From the NCBI GenBank assembly GCA_017983795.1, contig JAGOAS010000019.1:1-64000 (forward strand): a stretch of 64,000 bases of DNA, read 5' to 3'. Positions 1 through 8,556 of the stretch are shown piece after piece (position 1 is the first letter of the stretch; the number at the start of each line of letters is the position of its first letter). The position numbers and the translations under genes are program-made. This stretch comes from Piscinibacter sp. GTDB lineage: Bacteria; Pseudomonadota; Gammaproteobacteria; Burkholderiales; Burkholderiaceae_C. The notes beneath the pieces are model-generated. The model was given only the letters and a program-made list of their open reading frames with translations. It had not been told where the DNA came from and did no database searches.

Positions 1-1
1 G

Positions 2-535
2 CAGTACGCCGACGCCGAGAGCGGCCTCTTCTACAACTTCTTCAGAGACTACGATGCCTCGATCGGGCGGTACGCCCAATCCGATCCCATCGGGCTCAGC
101 GGGGGCATCAATACGTTCGCGTATGTCGGCGGAAACCCACTGAGCTACGTGGACCCTGAAGGGTTGCAGTCGATTGCCGCGTGTGCGAACCCTGCCAATG
201 CAGCCGTGTGTGCTGAGGCCGGCATCGTTGCGCCCAAGCCGGTGCCGGTGCCGGTGCCTGTACCTAGGGTCGTACCGCGAGACATCTGGTGGCCGGACAG
301 AACTGCAGGGCAGTGGTCATGCAAGGCACGCGCCGATTGCAATGACAACATCCCGGGCAACTGCCCCGAGGACCCGTCGAAGCGCTTCTCATTTGGTGGC
401 GGTACTGCGAACGACCTAGGCACGGCCAGAAACATCGCCAAGGCGAATGCCACTGCGAATTTGCAGTGTCAGCCGAAGCATGTCTCGTGCAAGTGCTCTG
501 GGCCTAAGGGTGAGCAGTACTCAGGGGGATGTTGA
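2..535 (+). CDS. Rhs family protein, C-terminal end (partial polymorphic toxin)
   Basis: This is the last 177 codons of a gene whose 5' part lies before the window. The first residues show the Rhs repeat-associated core: [19 protein letters not shown], then QSDPIGL and the closing junction YVDPEGL near residues 51-57. Rhs proteins are large surface-delivered toxins; after this junction each carries a variable C-terminal toxin tip. The tip here is about 120 aa, has a [11 protein letters not shown] linker and nine cysteines (including a CKC pair and a final Cys), and matches no toxin fold I recognise. The stop is one base before the start of the next gene, the usual toxin-immunity spacing. A GTG at 149 is an internal codon, not the start. 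The family call is firm; the toxin activity is unknown. Confidence 0.85.
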   Translation, partial: QYADAESGLFYNFFRDYDASIGRYAQSDPIGLSGGINTFAYVGGNPLSYVDPEGLQSIAACANPANAAVCAEAGIVAPKPVPVPVPVPRVVPRDIWWPDRTAGQWSCKARADCNDNIPGNCPEDPSKRFSFGGGTANDLGTARNIAKANATANLQCQPKHVSCKCSGPKGEQYSGGC

Positions 536-536
536 G

Positions 537-791
537 ATGACTACCGACATCCGCGTGGGCGACCGCGTGAAGTTGCTTGGTCTGCCGGACTGGCTAACGC
601 ATGACCTGCCTGCAAGCGAACAGGAAGAGATGCGCGCATTCGTGGGTCAATCTGCTGTTGTGTGTGAAGTAGACTCCCATGGGTACTTCTGGCTTGGCTT
701 TGGCAGCACGACCGAGGCGGGAGACTCCGCACACTACAGCGGGCATTCCTTCGGCGTGCCTCGTGAGTTCATAGAGCCTGTGGTTAGCTGA
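537..791 (+). CDS. putative immunity protein for the Rhs toxin tip
   Basis: This 84-aa acidic, soluble protein begins MTTDIRVGDRVKLLGLPDW. I chose ATG 537 because it sits one base after the rhs stop, with G-rich ribosome-binding sequence at 524-528; the frame is open further upstream, but that would overlap the rhs tip. I do not recognise a domain. The N-terminal part (IRVGDRVKLLG) resembles the opening of small beta-barrel folds. The immunity role is inferred from position alone: Rhs tips are normally followed directly by a small cognate immunity gene that binds and neutralises the toxin in the producing cell. Confidence 0.65.
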   Translation: MTTDIRVGDRVKLLGLPDWLTHDLPASEQEEMRAFVGQSAVVCEVDSHGYFWLGFGSTTEAGDSAHYSGHSFGVPREFIEPVVS

Positions 792-798
792 GTCGCTA

Positions 799-823
799 CA
801 TGGAGCGAACCACTCGCTCCATG
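799..823. terminator. perfect 10-bp stem hairpin after the immunity gene
   Basis: CATGGAGCGA and its exact reverse complement TCGCTCCATG enclose a 5-nt loop, starting 8 nt after the immunity stop codon. No T-run follows, so it is not a classical intrinsic terminator. It could stabilise the mRNA end, bind a protein, or be an edge of the inserted DNA next to it. Confidence 0.45.
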
Positions 824-904
824 CCATGCACCTGCAACCCTCGCCCACCTGGTACCTCTACAACGCTGACGGCGCCCAGCCGCTGCGCCTGCTCGATGAC
901 AACG

Positions 905-1117
905 TTGCTCGGTCGCTTCGGCGGTGCGAACTGGTCGCGCAACACGCTGGCCGCCAGCGTCGTGCGCGTGGGCGCCGCCGTGCAGCCGGTGATCAACCTG
1001 CTGCGCGACGCACTGCTGGACGCGCCGATCGTGCACGGCGACGAGACCGAGGTGCAGGTGCTCAAGGAGCCGGGCAGAAAGGCCCAGGCCAAGAGCTACA
1101 TGTGGGTGCAGATGACT
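905..1117 (+). pseudogene. IS66 family transposase fragment (TnpC middle part)
   Basis: About 70 codons resemble the central region of IS66-type DDE transposases. The read-through includes VGAAVQPVINLLRD, then the catalytic-region motif HGDETEVQVLKEPGRKAQ and KSYMWVQ. IS66 TnpC is normally about 500 aa; here both ends are missing, and similarity stops abruptly after MWVQMT, close to where the recombinase-operon block begins. There is no start codon at the edge and no IS66 terminal repeats or tnpA/tnpB partners nearby. It is an inactive scrap marking earlier transposition. Confidence 0.75.
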
Positions 1118-1160
1118 GCAGCCAGCGGCTCTGGGCTCGGGTCAGCGCAGCGCGCCGCGT

Positions 1161-2006
1161 TCAGCCCAACCCCGTCACCCGGAATTCCCTCCTCAACTCC
1201 CCGCCGTGCACGATCGAGTCCGCCACGTCGACTTGCAGAGAGAGTGATTGCCCCGGCGGCAAGGAGCGGATGCGCGCGAAGAGCGCGGCGTCGTCCACCT
1301 GGCACGCAAAGCTCCTCGCTCCGATCTCGAGTTTCTTCACCGTCGCCGACGCCTTGCACGCGCCTTGGAGCGCGAAGCGCCGGCTGCGGTCGACGATGGA
1401 CACGATCGAGCCGTCCAGCGTGATCGATCCGACCAGCCGCGGCTCGGTGGCTGGTACCGAAGGGATCTCGAAAAGCTCCGCCGAGCCTCCGCGCACGCGG
1501 CGCCACAAGGTCTGTCGCCGGCCCGCCTTCACCAGCGCAGCGCGCACCGCGTCGATGGGTTGTTCCTCGGTCATCCATGCCGGGCGCCGGGCCTCGTCGC
1601 GGCGCAGTTGGTCGACGAGATCGTCGTTCACCATGCGGCGATACGCCTCCGTCTGCAGCGCGTTCAAAGCCTGGACAAGCTCCGCGCTGATCTGCTGCGC
1701 GACCCCGGCGGCGAGGCGTCGGCCGGTCTCGGGCGCAGCCAGCAGCGCCGCGCCGATGCGATCGGCCTGCAGGGCGTTGAGCTGGTTCACCACCACCAGC
1801 TTTACGCCATCGAGATAGCCGGGCCTGGCGTCGATCAGCCGCTGCCGCAAGCCCTCCAACACACCGCGTAGTCGCAAGGCTTTCGCGGCCAGGCGGAAGT
1901 CACCCAACAGCTCGTCTCCCTGGCGCACCACGGGCCAGCTGGCAGTCAGCGACAGCAGCACCACCCAGCCTGGCGCTTCCAGATCTTGAATCCTGAACTT
2001 CGTCAC
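1161..2006 (-). CDS. hypothetical protein, third gene of recombinase operon
   Basis: This 281-aa protein of unknown function begins MTKFRIQDLEAPGWVVLLSL from a GTG codon. The start is supported by GGAGGA inside the last codons of the recombinase gene and by a 1-nt gap after that gene's stop, so the two are translationally coupled. The first 140 residues are Leu/Ala/Arg-rich and probably helical. The C-terminal half is more mixed and ends with FRVTGLG. I see no membrane segment, nuclease motif or helix-turn-helix. Its constant position behind two recombinase-like genes suggests an accessory role in the same process, like the small third genes of Tn554-type or recombinase-trio elements, but no homology is visible. 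Confidence 0.7.
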   Translation of the reverse strand: MTKFRIQDLEAPGWVVLLSLTASWPVVRQGDELLGDFRLAAKALRLRGVLEGLRQRLIDARPGYLDGVKLVVVNQLNALQADRIGAALLAAPETGRRLAAGVAQQISAELVQALNALQTEAYRRMVNDDLVDQLRRDEARRPAWMTEEQPIDAVRAALVKAGRRQTLWRRVRGGSAELFEIPSVPATEPRLVGSITLDGSIVSIVDRSRRFALQGACKASATVKKLEIGARSFACQVDDAALFARIRSLPPGQSLSLQVDVADSIVHGGELRREFRVTGLG

Positions 2007-2007
2007 G

Positions 2008-4530
2008 TCACGTTCCTCCCTGTTGATCGTCGGTGGCGCCCAGCCATGCGGCGAGCACGTGCATGGCGCGGTGGAGCTGCGTCATGTGGGTCAACGGCCC
2101 GGCGCTGTTCTCGAGCAACTGCAGGCCGATCCGGACGCGGCCCTGGCTGCGATACGTGCTGCGCGCCGACGGCAAGCTCGAGGGCCGGCGCGCGATGGCC
2201 GGGCCGATGAGATGCAGATCGGACGGCAGGCAATCGTCGTCAGGCAGCAGTACCACCAGCCTGTCGGCGGCGATGTCGCTGGCGAGGCACCAGCTCGCCA
2301 CGGCCTGCGCCTCCGAGCCATTGGCCAGCACCAGCGGCGTGCAACTCGCGCGGTAGCGCCGGATCCAGATCTCCGCCGCGCGCCGGGCGCTCGCCCGCCA
2401 TGCCGGCTCGCGCGACCGATCGGTGAGGCGATTGAGGAACGAGCGCAGCCGCTCGGTTTCGGCGGGCTGGCGGCTGCCGGCGCGCAGGTGATTCATCGCA
2501 CTGCGGCCCGGCGTCGGCGGCCAACCCGACTCCGCGAGGTCGTAGGTCGCGGCCTCACGGCAGGCGAACTCGGAGCGCAGCAGGCGCGAGATGACCTCGG
2601 GCGCGAGCATGAGGCGGTACGGCATCGATGCGTCGATGCGGCCGCGCCGATGGCTCAGCTCGAGCAGACGATCGACCTTGATGGGCGCGAGCGGCGGCTC
2701 GGATCGCACGGGACGTGGCGGCAGCGTCGCTGCGGCCGTGGCCAGCGGCGTAGCTTCGACCGAGCCGCAAGCACCATGCGTCATATGCTTCAGCACCCAA
2801 GCTTCGTCGATCACAAAGCGATGACGCGTGGGCGCCAGGCGGTACCCGCACGCATAGGATGCTGTCACCGCGTCGAGGCGGACCTCGAGCTCAGGCGCGA
2901 GGGCGTCGAATGCGTCCGCCAACTGGAAGTCGTGCGCGTGCAGGTACCAGCGCAGCGTGGTCGCGGGCGAGGCATGCCCGACCATCAGCGACAGCGCCCA
3001 GAAGGCGCGCTTGCTCGAGTCCTCGGTGTCCAGCAGCAGCCGACGCGTTGCGGCCGGGTCGCACGGGCCGATCAGCCGCTGCAGGATCGCACGGCGGAGC
3101 GGATCGGGCGGCCACGTCGACGTAGCCAGCAGCAATACCAGCCGTGTGGCGAAACTGTGCCGCAACTGGTGCGGATGCAAGGTGATGGAGCCTGTCGCGG
3201 CGCGCAGCGCATCCGTGATGCGGCTGCGCAGGCGCTGCTCATCCACCAGTCGCCGCGGTGCCTCGTCACGGCTCATCAGCACCGCGCACCGGTCCTCGCC
3301 TGCGGTCTCGTCCGCATGCTCCAGCCAGCCCTGCAGCACTTCGGTTTCCAGCGGGTCGAGCGGGCCGACCAGCGGCACCTGGCGCACTCCCGCGTCCGAC
3401 TTCAGCTGCCGATAGGCGTTTCGGCGGACGAGCACGACCCAGGTCTCGCCGCAACGCAGCAGATCGGAGGCGCGCAAGGCGATGCACTCCTGGACGCGCA
3501 GACCGAAGCGGAACAGGAGCAGGAGGATGAAGGCCTGCAGTCGCCGCTCGCGCAGATCGGTGGAAGCGTCCTCGGCCAGCAGCCTGAGCGCAACGCGGTA
3601 CTCGTTCCAACACATGAGCCCCGCGTCCGGCGCCATCAGGCGCGACATGCCCTCGGGCACGATCTCCGCCCAATCGATCTCCGGCGTGCCGTGGTGACTG
3701 ACCAGGAAGCGGTGGAACTCGCGCAAACGATCCCAGGTGTAGGAGACGCGCCGCCTGCTGACAGTGCCAAGCATCTGGGCATAGGCGTCTGCGAGCGCGT
3801 CCTCGTCGGCTTCGGCCAGCGTCAGCTCGCTGAGTCCGTCGATGACCATACCGATCAGTTCGCCGTAGTAGCGGTAGGCCGAGTTCGATCGAAGCGCCCG
3901 CGGGCCGAGGCCGCTCTCCAGCAGGGCAATGAGCCACTGCACCGCTGCACGCGCGAAGCAAGGTGCCTGGCCGTGGCGTTCGAGCAGGTCAGTGAGGCGC
4001 GGCAGCAGCGCCGTGATGCGATTCAGCGATCGCTGTGTCTGCTCGGCGTGCTCGTCGGCGTTTCGATCGACCGCAGCGAACGCGCGGCGGACGTCGTCAT
4101 GCAAGGCGCGGCCCAGCATGCGACGTTGACCGTCGCTGTCGGCGGCGGACGTCGCGCGGATTGCGGGAGCGAGCCGGTCCGGCTCTGCGGCTTCGGGCGG
4201 GGACGTCCCGTGCGGCGACGCCGCATCGGTTGGCATCGGCGGCGCCGAGCCGGTCATCCACCGCAACCAGTCATGCGGCGGGAGCGACACCGCCTCGGCG
4301 CTACCTTCGAGGTAGGTGACCAGATGGCCAGGCAGGCGCATGCGCGCCGCCCGGGCCACGATCTCGCACAGCCACCGGATCGCTTCGCCGACGCGAGTGA
4401 GCGCCGGTGCCGTTCCGCCTTCGCAGCGCCGCCGCAGCGTGCTGATCAGCGCTGCCACGGCGCGTTGACACTCGGCGCGTTGGTCAGCGCCAAAGCCTGT
4501 GGCGCTCGGCACGACACGGCCCAGCAGCAA
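2008..4530 (-). CDS. large tyrosine recombinase (site-specific integrase), catalytically complete
   Basis: This 840-aa protein carries a phage-integrase catalytic domain in its middle rather than at its C-terminus. The tyrosine-recombinase residues are all visible: Arg345 in GLRVQECIAL, Lys377 in LKSDAGVRQVPL, His454 and Arg457 in HPHQLRHSFATR, His519 in MVGHASPATT and the likely nucleophile Tyr529 in LRWYLHAHDF. Such enzymes cut and rejoin DNA through a 3'-phosphotyrosine link. About 300 residues precede the domain, including an arm-binding/SAM-like region, and about 300 unrecognised residues follow it, roughly double the size of XerC/D. It lies 21 nt after the 1021-aa partner and directly before the 281-aa gene, forming one operon. 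Its DNA target is unknown. Confidence 0.85.
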   Translation of the reverse strand: MLLGRVVPSATGFGADQRAECQRAVAALISTLRRRCEGGTAPALTRVGEAIRWLCEIVARAARMRLPGHLVTYLEGSAEAVSLPPHDWLRWMTGSAPPMPTDAASPHGTSPPEAAEPDRLAPAIRATSAADSDGQRRMLGRALHDDVRRAFAAVDRNADEHAEQTQRSLNRITALLPRLTDLLERHGQAPCFARAAVQWLIALLESGLGPRALRSNSAYRYYGELIGMVIDGLSELTLAEADEDALADAYAQMLGTVSRRRVSYTWDRLREFHRFLVSHHGTPEIDWAEIVPEGMSRLMAPDAGLMCWNEYRVALRLLAEDASTDLRERRLQAFILLLLFRFGLRVQECIALRASDLLRCGETWVVLVRRNAYRQLKSDAGVRQVPLVGPLDPLETEVLQGWLEHADETAGEDRCAVLMSRDEAPRRLVDEQRLRSRITDALRAATGSITLHPHQLRHSFATRLVLLLATSTWPPDPLRRAILQRLIGPCDPAATRRLLLDTEDSSKRAFWALSLMVGHASPATTLRWYLHAHDFQLADAFDALAPELEVRLDAVTASYACGYRLAPTRHRFVIDEAWVLKHMTHGACGSVEATPLATAAATLPPRPVRSEPPLAPIKVDRLLELSHRRGRIDASMPYRLMLAPEVISRLLRSEFACREAATYDLAESGWPPTPGRSAMNHLRAGSRQPAETERLRSFLNRLTDRSREPAWRASARRAAEIWIRRYRASCTPLVLANGSEAQAVASWCLASDIAADRLVVLLPDDDCLPSDLHLIGPAIARRPSSLPSARSTYRSQGRVRIGLQLLENSAGPLTHMTQLHRAMHVLAAWLGATDDQQGGT

Positions 4531-4551
4531 CGCCGACAGAGGATGAAGCCG

Positions 4552-7500
4552 TTAGCGGTTGACCGCCTCGTCGTGGTTCGGCCACAGCTGGCGCAGTTCC
4601 AGATAGATGCCCAGCCCGGGCACATGGACCAAGCGCCACGTCGACGGCTCGAGCAACCCGGCGACGGCCCGCGGATCGCACACGAAGCTGTACAGCACCA
4701 GCCCGACCAGCGCTTCGGCCAACTGGCTGACCGGCGTGAGCCTGGCGTTGCGCCTTGCGCGCTGATGAAGAATGGCTTCGAACGCGGCGCGAAGGTTCCG
4801 CCACAGCGATAGCTGCAGCAGATCGCCTTGGCGATGATCCACCGGTGTGGCGGCGAGGCTGCGGCTTGCCGGCAGGCGGAGGTGGTTCAGGGCGTAGCGC
4901 CGTTTGAGCCAGCGCAGCAGCCCGTCGATCCGTTGCACCGCCTGCAGCTCGGATTCGGTACGCGGGTGTTCACGCGCCCCCAGCGCTTCAGCATAGAGCC
5001 GGTCCACATCTGACTGAGAGACCTGGCGCAGGTCGCGTCCTCTGAACCAGCTACGCAGCGTCTTGTCGATGTGCGTGAGCGAGCGCTGCAGGTTCGACGC
5101 GAGCTGGGCTCGGCGCTGCGCCGAGCCCAGCAAGGTGGCAGCGGGGGCGTGCTTCGGCCGGGGATGCCCGCGCCGTGAAGGCCCCTCGGCCAGAGGCGAA
5201 GCGAGCTCGACCCACCCCTGCGCGGCCAGCATGTCCTCGAGCCGCGGCTTCAGCAGGTCGAGCGACAGGGGCGATTGGCAGGACAGCGGCCCGAAGACCG
5301 ACTGCGACAAGTCGACATGCCCCAGGATCTGTTGGGCGAGCTCGGGCGGCCACGCCGCACGCTGCGCCGCCGTGGCCAGTTCGCGGCGGAACTGGTTGGC
5401 CGGCAGACCGGCGAGTGCGGCGGGCATCGCCAGCGACAGGGTTGTGCGGTCGATGCGGCGCGTCTCGAAGTCATCGCCGAGCAGAAAGAAGAGCGGCAGG
5501 GCTCGGGTACTGCTCGGCCGCAGCACGCTCTCGATCTGCAACGCGAGCGTCGGCCGCTCGGCGTTGACCCAGCGCGCGAGCCGCTGCAGATGTTCGAGCC
5601 AGTGGTGCATCAGGCGCACGGTCAGCGAGCACAGGGGCACGAGGCGGGCCTCGCCGGGCTGGTGTGCGGCTTTGTCGGCGAGCAGGGCGAGGCCGCGCTC
5701 GAGGTCGAGCAGGTCCAGCGACTCGACGGGATCGTTGACCGGGCGGTGGCCGGTCGCCGCCAGCATGTGTGTGAGCACGTAGAGGCAGTACGCGTTGTGC
5801 TGCCCGGCGAGCGCGCCCGCTTCCGACACGGCTGCGCGCAGCGATGCCGTCCAGGCCAGCATGGCGTCGCGGGTCAGCACCGGCGCGCCGTGGACCGACG
5901 CGGGGCCATCCTTCGACGCGCTCTCGGCATCAAACATCCGGCGCCACGCCTGAGCACAAGCACCGGCCAGCTTCGCATGGTCCAGCGCGAGGTAGTAGCC
6001 TGCGATCGGTGGCACCGATTCGTCAGTGGCCGTGATGCCGTGCACCACCACCTCCTCGCCTGCCGCTGCGAAGAGTTCGAGCGACAGCGTACGGGCGATC
6101 CGGCCATGCGTCAGCCGTGAGGACGGCCAGCGGCGCCGCAGTGGTTCGAGCCACTCGGACAGCACCTCGTTGGCGTCACCACGCGGCAGGCCCAGCAGGT
6201 CTCCAAGGCGACCCGGCCGGGATGACCTGCGCAGCAGAGCCGACAGCGCGTTGCGGACCGCTTCGGGGAGTTCGATCACGACGGCCGGTGCCACGGTCAC
6301 GAGGCTCGGCGCAAGTGCCGGCGCGGGACGCCAAGCCGAAACAGGACGTCGGACGGGGCGGTGCCAGCGACCCTCGGCGTCGATCCACTCGCCTGTGCCG
6401 TGACCCTCGCCCACACACAAGTCGAGCACCTGCGCTGCAGAGCGGCCGAAGGCGAGCATGGCAAGGCAAAGCGTTGCGCCCGCTCGACGGGGACCATCGT
6501 CGGCCAGGTCTTGCGCGATGACATCGACGAGGATCCGGAGGTCCAGCGCGTTCACGTGGTCCCAACTCCAGCGCAGCCGCAACGAGATCTCGATCAGGCG
6601 GTAGCTGCCAAGGCGCCGCTCGCTTCGGGCGGACGCGCTGGACAGCGGCAGTTCATCGGCGGCCAGCGACGGGCTGGTCGTCAGCGTCAGGTTGGCGGGT
6701 TCGGGGTCCCAGTCCGGCCGCTCGTCGCCGAAGACGAGCACCTCCTGGATCGGCCGGAGCCGTTCCGCGACGAGCGCGTCCCGACCATCGCCGGGCGTCG
6801 TCTTGGGACCGGGGCGCCGTTCGCTGTCGATTGCGGCGTGGGTGCGAACGGCACCGCGCGGCTCGGAGTCGTCTTCATCTTCGTGCACCGCTCGTGCAGC
6901 CTGCTGGCGCGGCCGGGTCGAGGCGACCGTGCCGATCAGCGTCTGCAGCGCCGCGAAGAACGCTCGGATGGAGGTGGCCGGCACGTTCGCGAGATCGACC
7001 GGTGGTTCGGCCGTGGCCAAGTGCCGGGAGAGTTCGTCGAGCCAGGTTTGGAGATCCGCCGGCGCAGCCCCGGGCTGCGGCATGGCACCGATCACCTGAC
7101 GCCATGCGCGCATGCTCTCCGCCTTGCGCACGGCATCCGCAACCGTGGTTGCAGCGCCGGGTTGCCGGCCGCCTCCTGCCGTGAAGAGGATCAGCAGCAG
7201 GCGCAAGCCGCTGAGCGCGGGGCGCTCGTCGGTAGCGATGCGGTTGGCGACCAAGCAGGCGAGCAGCGGCCGGTCGTCGACGCTGCCGCTGTGCCGGCCA
7301 CCGCGCTGCAGCGGGTTCGCGTACTGGCGCCAGGTGCCGTCGCGCCAGTCGGAGTGGGCGCGAATCGAGGCGGCGGCGGCGCGAAGGGAATCCAGTTCGG
7401 CTTGGCCGCTACTGCCCGCCGTGTGGAAGGCAGCGAGGCATTCGAGCACGGTTTCGACGAAGGGGACGGCCGCCCCCGGATCCTCGCGCAGCGCCAGAGC

Positions 7501-7617
7501 GTCGACCAGCACCGCCCAGACGCCGCTCGTGTCGTCCACTGCAGCGGCAGCTCGGATCGCCAGGAAGGCTTGGAGGCGCGGAGAGGAGTCAAGCGGCATG
7601 GATCTTGTTGGCGGCAT
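4552..7617 (-). CDS. very large degenerate tyrosine-recombinase homologue, first gene of operon
   Basis: The protein has 1021 aa. A recombinase-like core spans roughly residues 560-790: Arg625 in ATGHRPVND, a Lys in LLADKAAHQPGEARLVPL, then NQFRRELAT (residues 741-749), where the usual His of His-x-x-Arg is Asn741 while Arg744 is kept, and ILGHVDLSQSVFGPLS, where His767 is present but the nucleophilic Tyr is replaced (Phe775-Gly776). It therefore probably cannot cleave DNA by the standard mechanism and may act as a structural or DNA-binding partner of the intact 840-aa enzyme. The other parts show no familiar domain; residues about 240-290 are acidic/basic and likely disordered. The start may instead be Met7. 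The divergent DUF433 gene shares its upstream region. Confidence 0.8.
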   Translation of the reverse strand: MPPTRSMPLDSSPRLQAFLAIRAAAAVDDTSGVWAVLVDALALREDPGAAVPFVETVLECLAAFHTAGSSGQAELDSLRAAAASIRAHSDWRDGTWRQYANPLQRGGRHSGSVDDRPLLACLVANRIATDERPALSGLRLLLILFTAGGGRQPGAATTVADAVRKAESMRAWRQVIGAMPQPGAAPADLQTWLDELSRHLATAEPPVDLANVPATSIRAFFAALQTLIGTVASTRPRQQAARAVHEDEDDSEPRGAVRTHAAIDSERRPGPKTTPGDGRDALVAERLRPIQEVLVFGDERPDWDPEPANLTLTTSPSLAADELPLSSASARSERRLGSYRLIEISLRLRWSWDHVNALDLRILVDVIAQDLADDGPRRAGATLCLAMLAFGRSAAQVLDLCVGEGHGTGEWIDAEGRWHRPVRRPVSAWRPAPALAPSLVTVAPAVVIELPEAVRNALSALLRRSSRPGRLGDLLGLPRGDANEVLSEWLEPLRRRWPSSRLTHGRIARTLSLELFAAAGEEVVVHGITATDESVPPIAGYYLALDHAKLAGACAQAWRRMFDAESASKDGPASVHGAPVLTRDAMLAWTASLRAAVSEAGALAGQHNAYCLYVLTHMLAATGHRPVNDPVESLDLLDLERGLALLADKAAHQPGEARLVPLCSLTVRLMHHWLEHLQRLARWVNAERPTLALQIESVLRPSSTRALPLFFLLGDDFETRRIDRTTLSLAMPAALAGLPANQFRRELATAAQRAAWPPELAQQILGHVDLSQSVFGPLSCQSPLSLDLLKPRLEDMLAAQGWVELASPLAEGPSRRGHPRPKHAPAATLLGSAQRRAQLASNLQRSLTHIDKTLRSWFRGRDLRQVSQSDVDRLYAEALGAREHPRTESELQAVQRIDGLLRWLKRRYALNHLRLPASRSLAATPVDHRQGDLLQLSLWRNLRAAFEAILHQRARRNARLTPVSQLAEALVGLVLYSFVCDPRAVAGLLEPSTWRLVHVPGLGIYLELRQLWPNHDEAVNR

Positions 7618-7717
7618 GGGTTCGTGCCGCTCAAGGATCCACGGTTGCGCGCGAACGCGCCAACGGAAATGCCGGTGCTACGACCCCCCGAAAGTGCCGG
7701 TCGATGCGGGCAGGGGG

Positions 7718-7733
7718 TGGTCAGGATTGACCA
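7718..7733. promoter_or_regulatory. inverted repeat in the divergent recombinase/DUF433 intergenic region
   Basis: TGGTCA and TGACCA are separated by GGAT in the 240-bp space between the recombinase operon (leftward) and the DUF433 gene (rightward). It is a plausible operator for the helix-turn-helix DUF433 protein controlling both directions. Arms of six bases are short, so chance cannot be excluded. Confidence 0.3.
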
Positions 7734-7857
7734 ACCAGAGCGGCTTCTCGGGGCGCCGTGACGGCCGCCGCCGCAGGAGCCGGCTGGCCGAACTGAGTCC
7801 GCGCACTGGCGACGCCGGCTCGAAACGAGGGACAATCCGTCGTCTGCCCTCCCCGCC

Positions 7858-8547
7858 ATGCCCGCCTTCGACAAGACCGACGTTCGCCACCAACCCGCCT
7901 ACACCGTGGCGGAAGCTGCGCGCTACCTCAAGCTACCTCAGGCCACGCTGCGGACCTGGGTCCTGGGGCGCGACTATCCCGTTGCCGAAGGGCAGGGACG
8001 CTTCAAGGCGCTGATCAAGCCTGCACGCGGCAAGCCGCCCCTGCTGTCCTTCTACAACCTGATCGAGGCCCACGTGCTTCGTGCGCTGCGCACTGAGCAC
8101 GGCGTATCGATCAAGGCGCTGCGTGACTCCATCACCTATGCGCAGCGTACGCTCCGGATCGATCGTCTGCTGCTCAGCGAAGACTTGCGCACCCATGGCG
8201 GCCGGGTGCTGCTGGATCACTATGGCCATCTGATCGAGTTGTCAGCCTCCGGCCAGATCGCCATCCGCAAGGCGCTGGAGGACCACCTATCTCGCATCGA
8301 GTGGGATGCCTGGAAGTTCCCGGTGCGCCTCTATCCCTACCCGACGCCGGCTCTGGATGGCGTGCGGGCGATCGCCATCGACGCGAGCATCGCGTTCGGC
8401 CGGCCGGTGCTGGTGTCGCGCGGCGTGACCACGCACGCCATCGCCGAACGCTTGGATGCTGGGGAGTCGGTGGACGACCTGGCCGCCGACTATGACCTGA
8501 CGCCGGGCGAGATCGAGCAGGCCGCGCTGTACGAGCGGGCTGCCTGA
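7858..8547 (+). CDS. DUF433 / MerR-like HTH protein, VapB45-type antitoxin
   Basis: This 229-aa protein has an N-terminal MerR-like helix-turn-helix (YTVAEAARYLKLPQATLRTW, about residues 15-34) and a C-terminal DUF433 helix-turn-helix (residues about 180-226: LVSRGVTTHAIAERLDAG, then the DLAADYDLTPGEIEQA stretch). This domain order is known in VapB45-type antitoxins (Mycobacterium tuberculosis Rv2018), which bind DNA and neutralise a PIN-like partner. The PIN-like gene follows after 9 nt, supporting an antitoxin-repressor role. The ATG start lacks a clear Shine-Dalgarno sequence. It is divergent from the recombinase operon and may regulate it. Confidence 0.8.
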   Translation: MPAFDKTDVRHQPAYTVAEAARYLKLPQATLRTWVLGRDYPVAEGQGRFKALIKPARGKPPLLSFYNLIEAHVLRALRTEHGVSIKALRDSITYAQRTLRIDRLLLSEDLRTHGGRVLLDHYGHLIELSASGQIAIRKALEDHLSRIEWDAWKFPVRLYPYPTPALDGVRAIAIDASIAFGRPVLVSRGVTTHAIAERLDAGESVDDLAADYDLTPGEIEQAALYERAA

Positions 8548-8556
8548 CCCGGTCGT

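Noticed and set aside
240-272. short GGTGCC repeats as a tandem-repeat locus
   Set aside because: They encode the Pro-Val linker of the Rhs tip and are too few to be a separate repeat element.
2023-4812. 929-codon open frame on the plus strand, antisense to the recombinase genes
   Set aside because: It is a G+C-driven mirror of the minus-strand genes: no domain, Arg/Gln-rich composition, no ribosome-binding site, while the opposite strand has full catalytic motifs.
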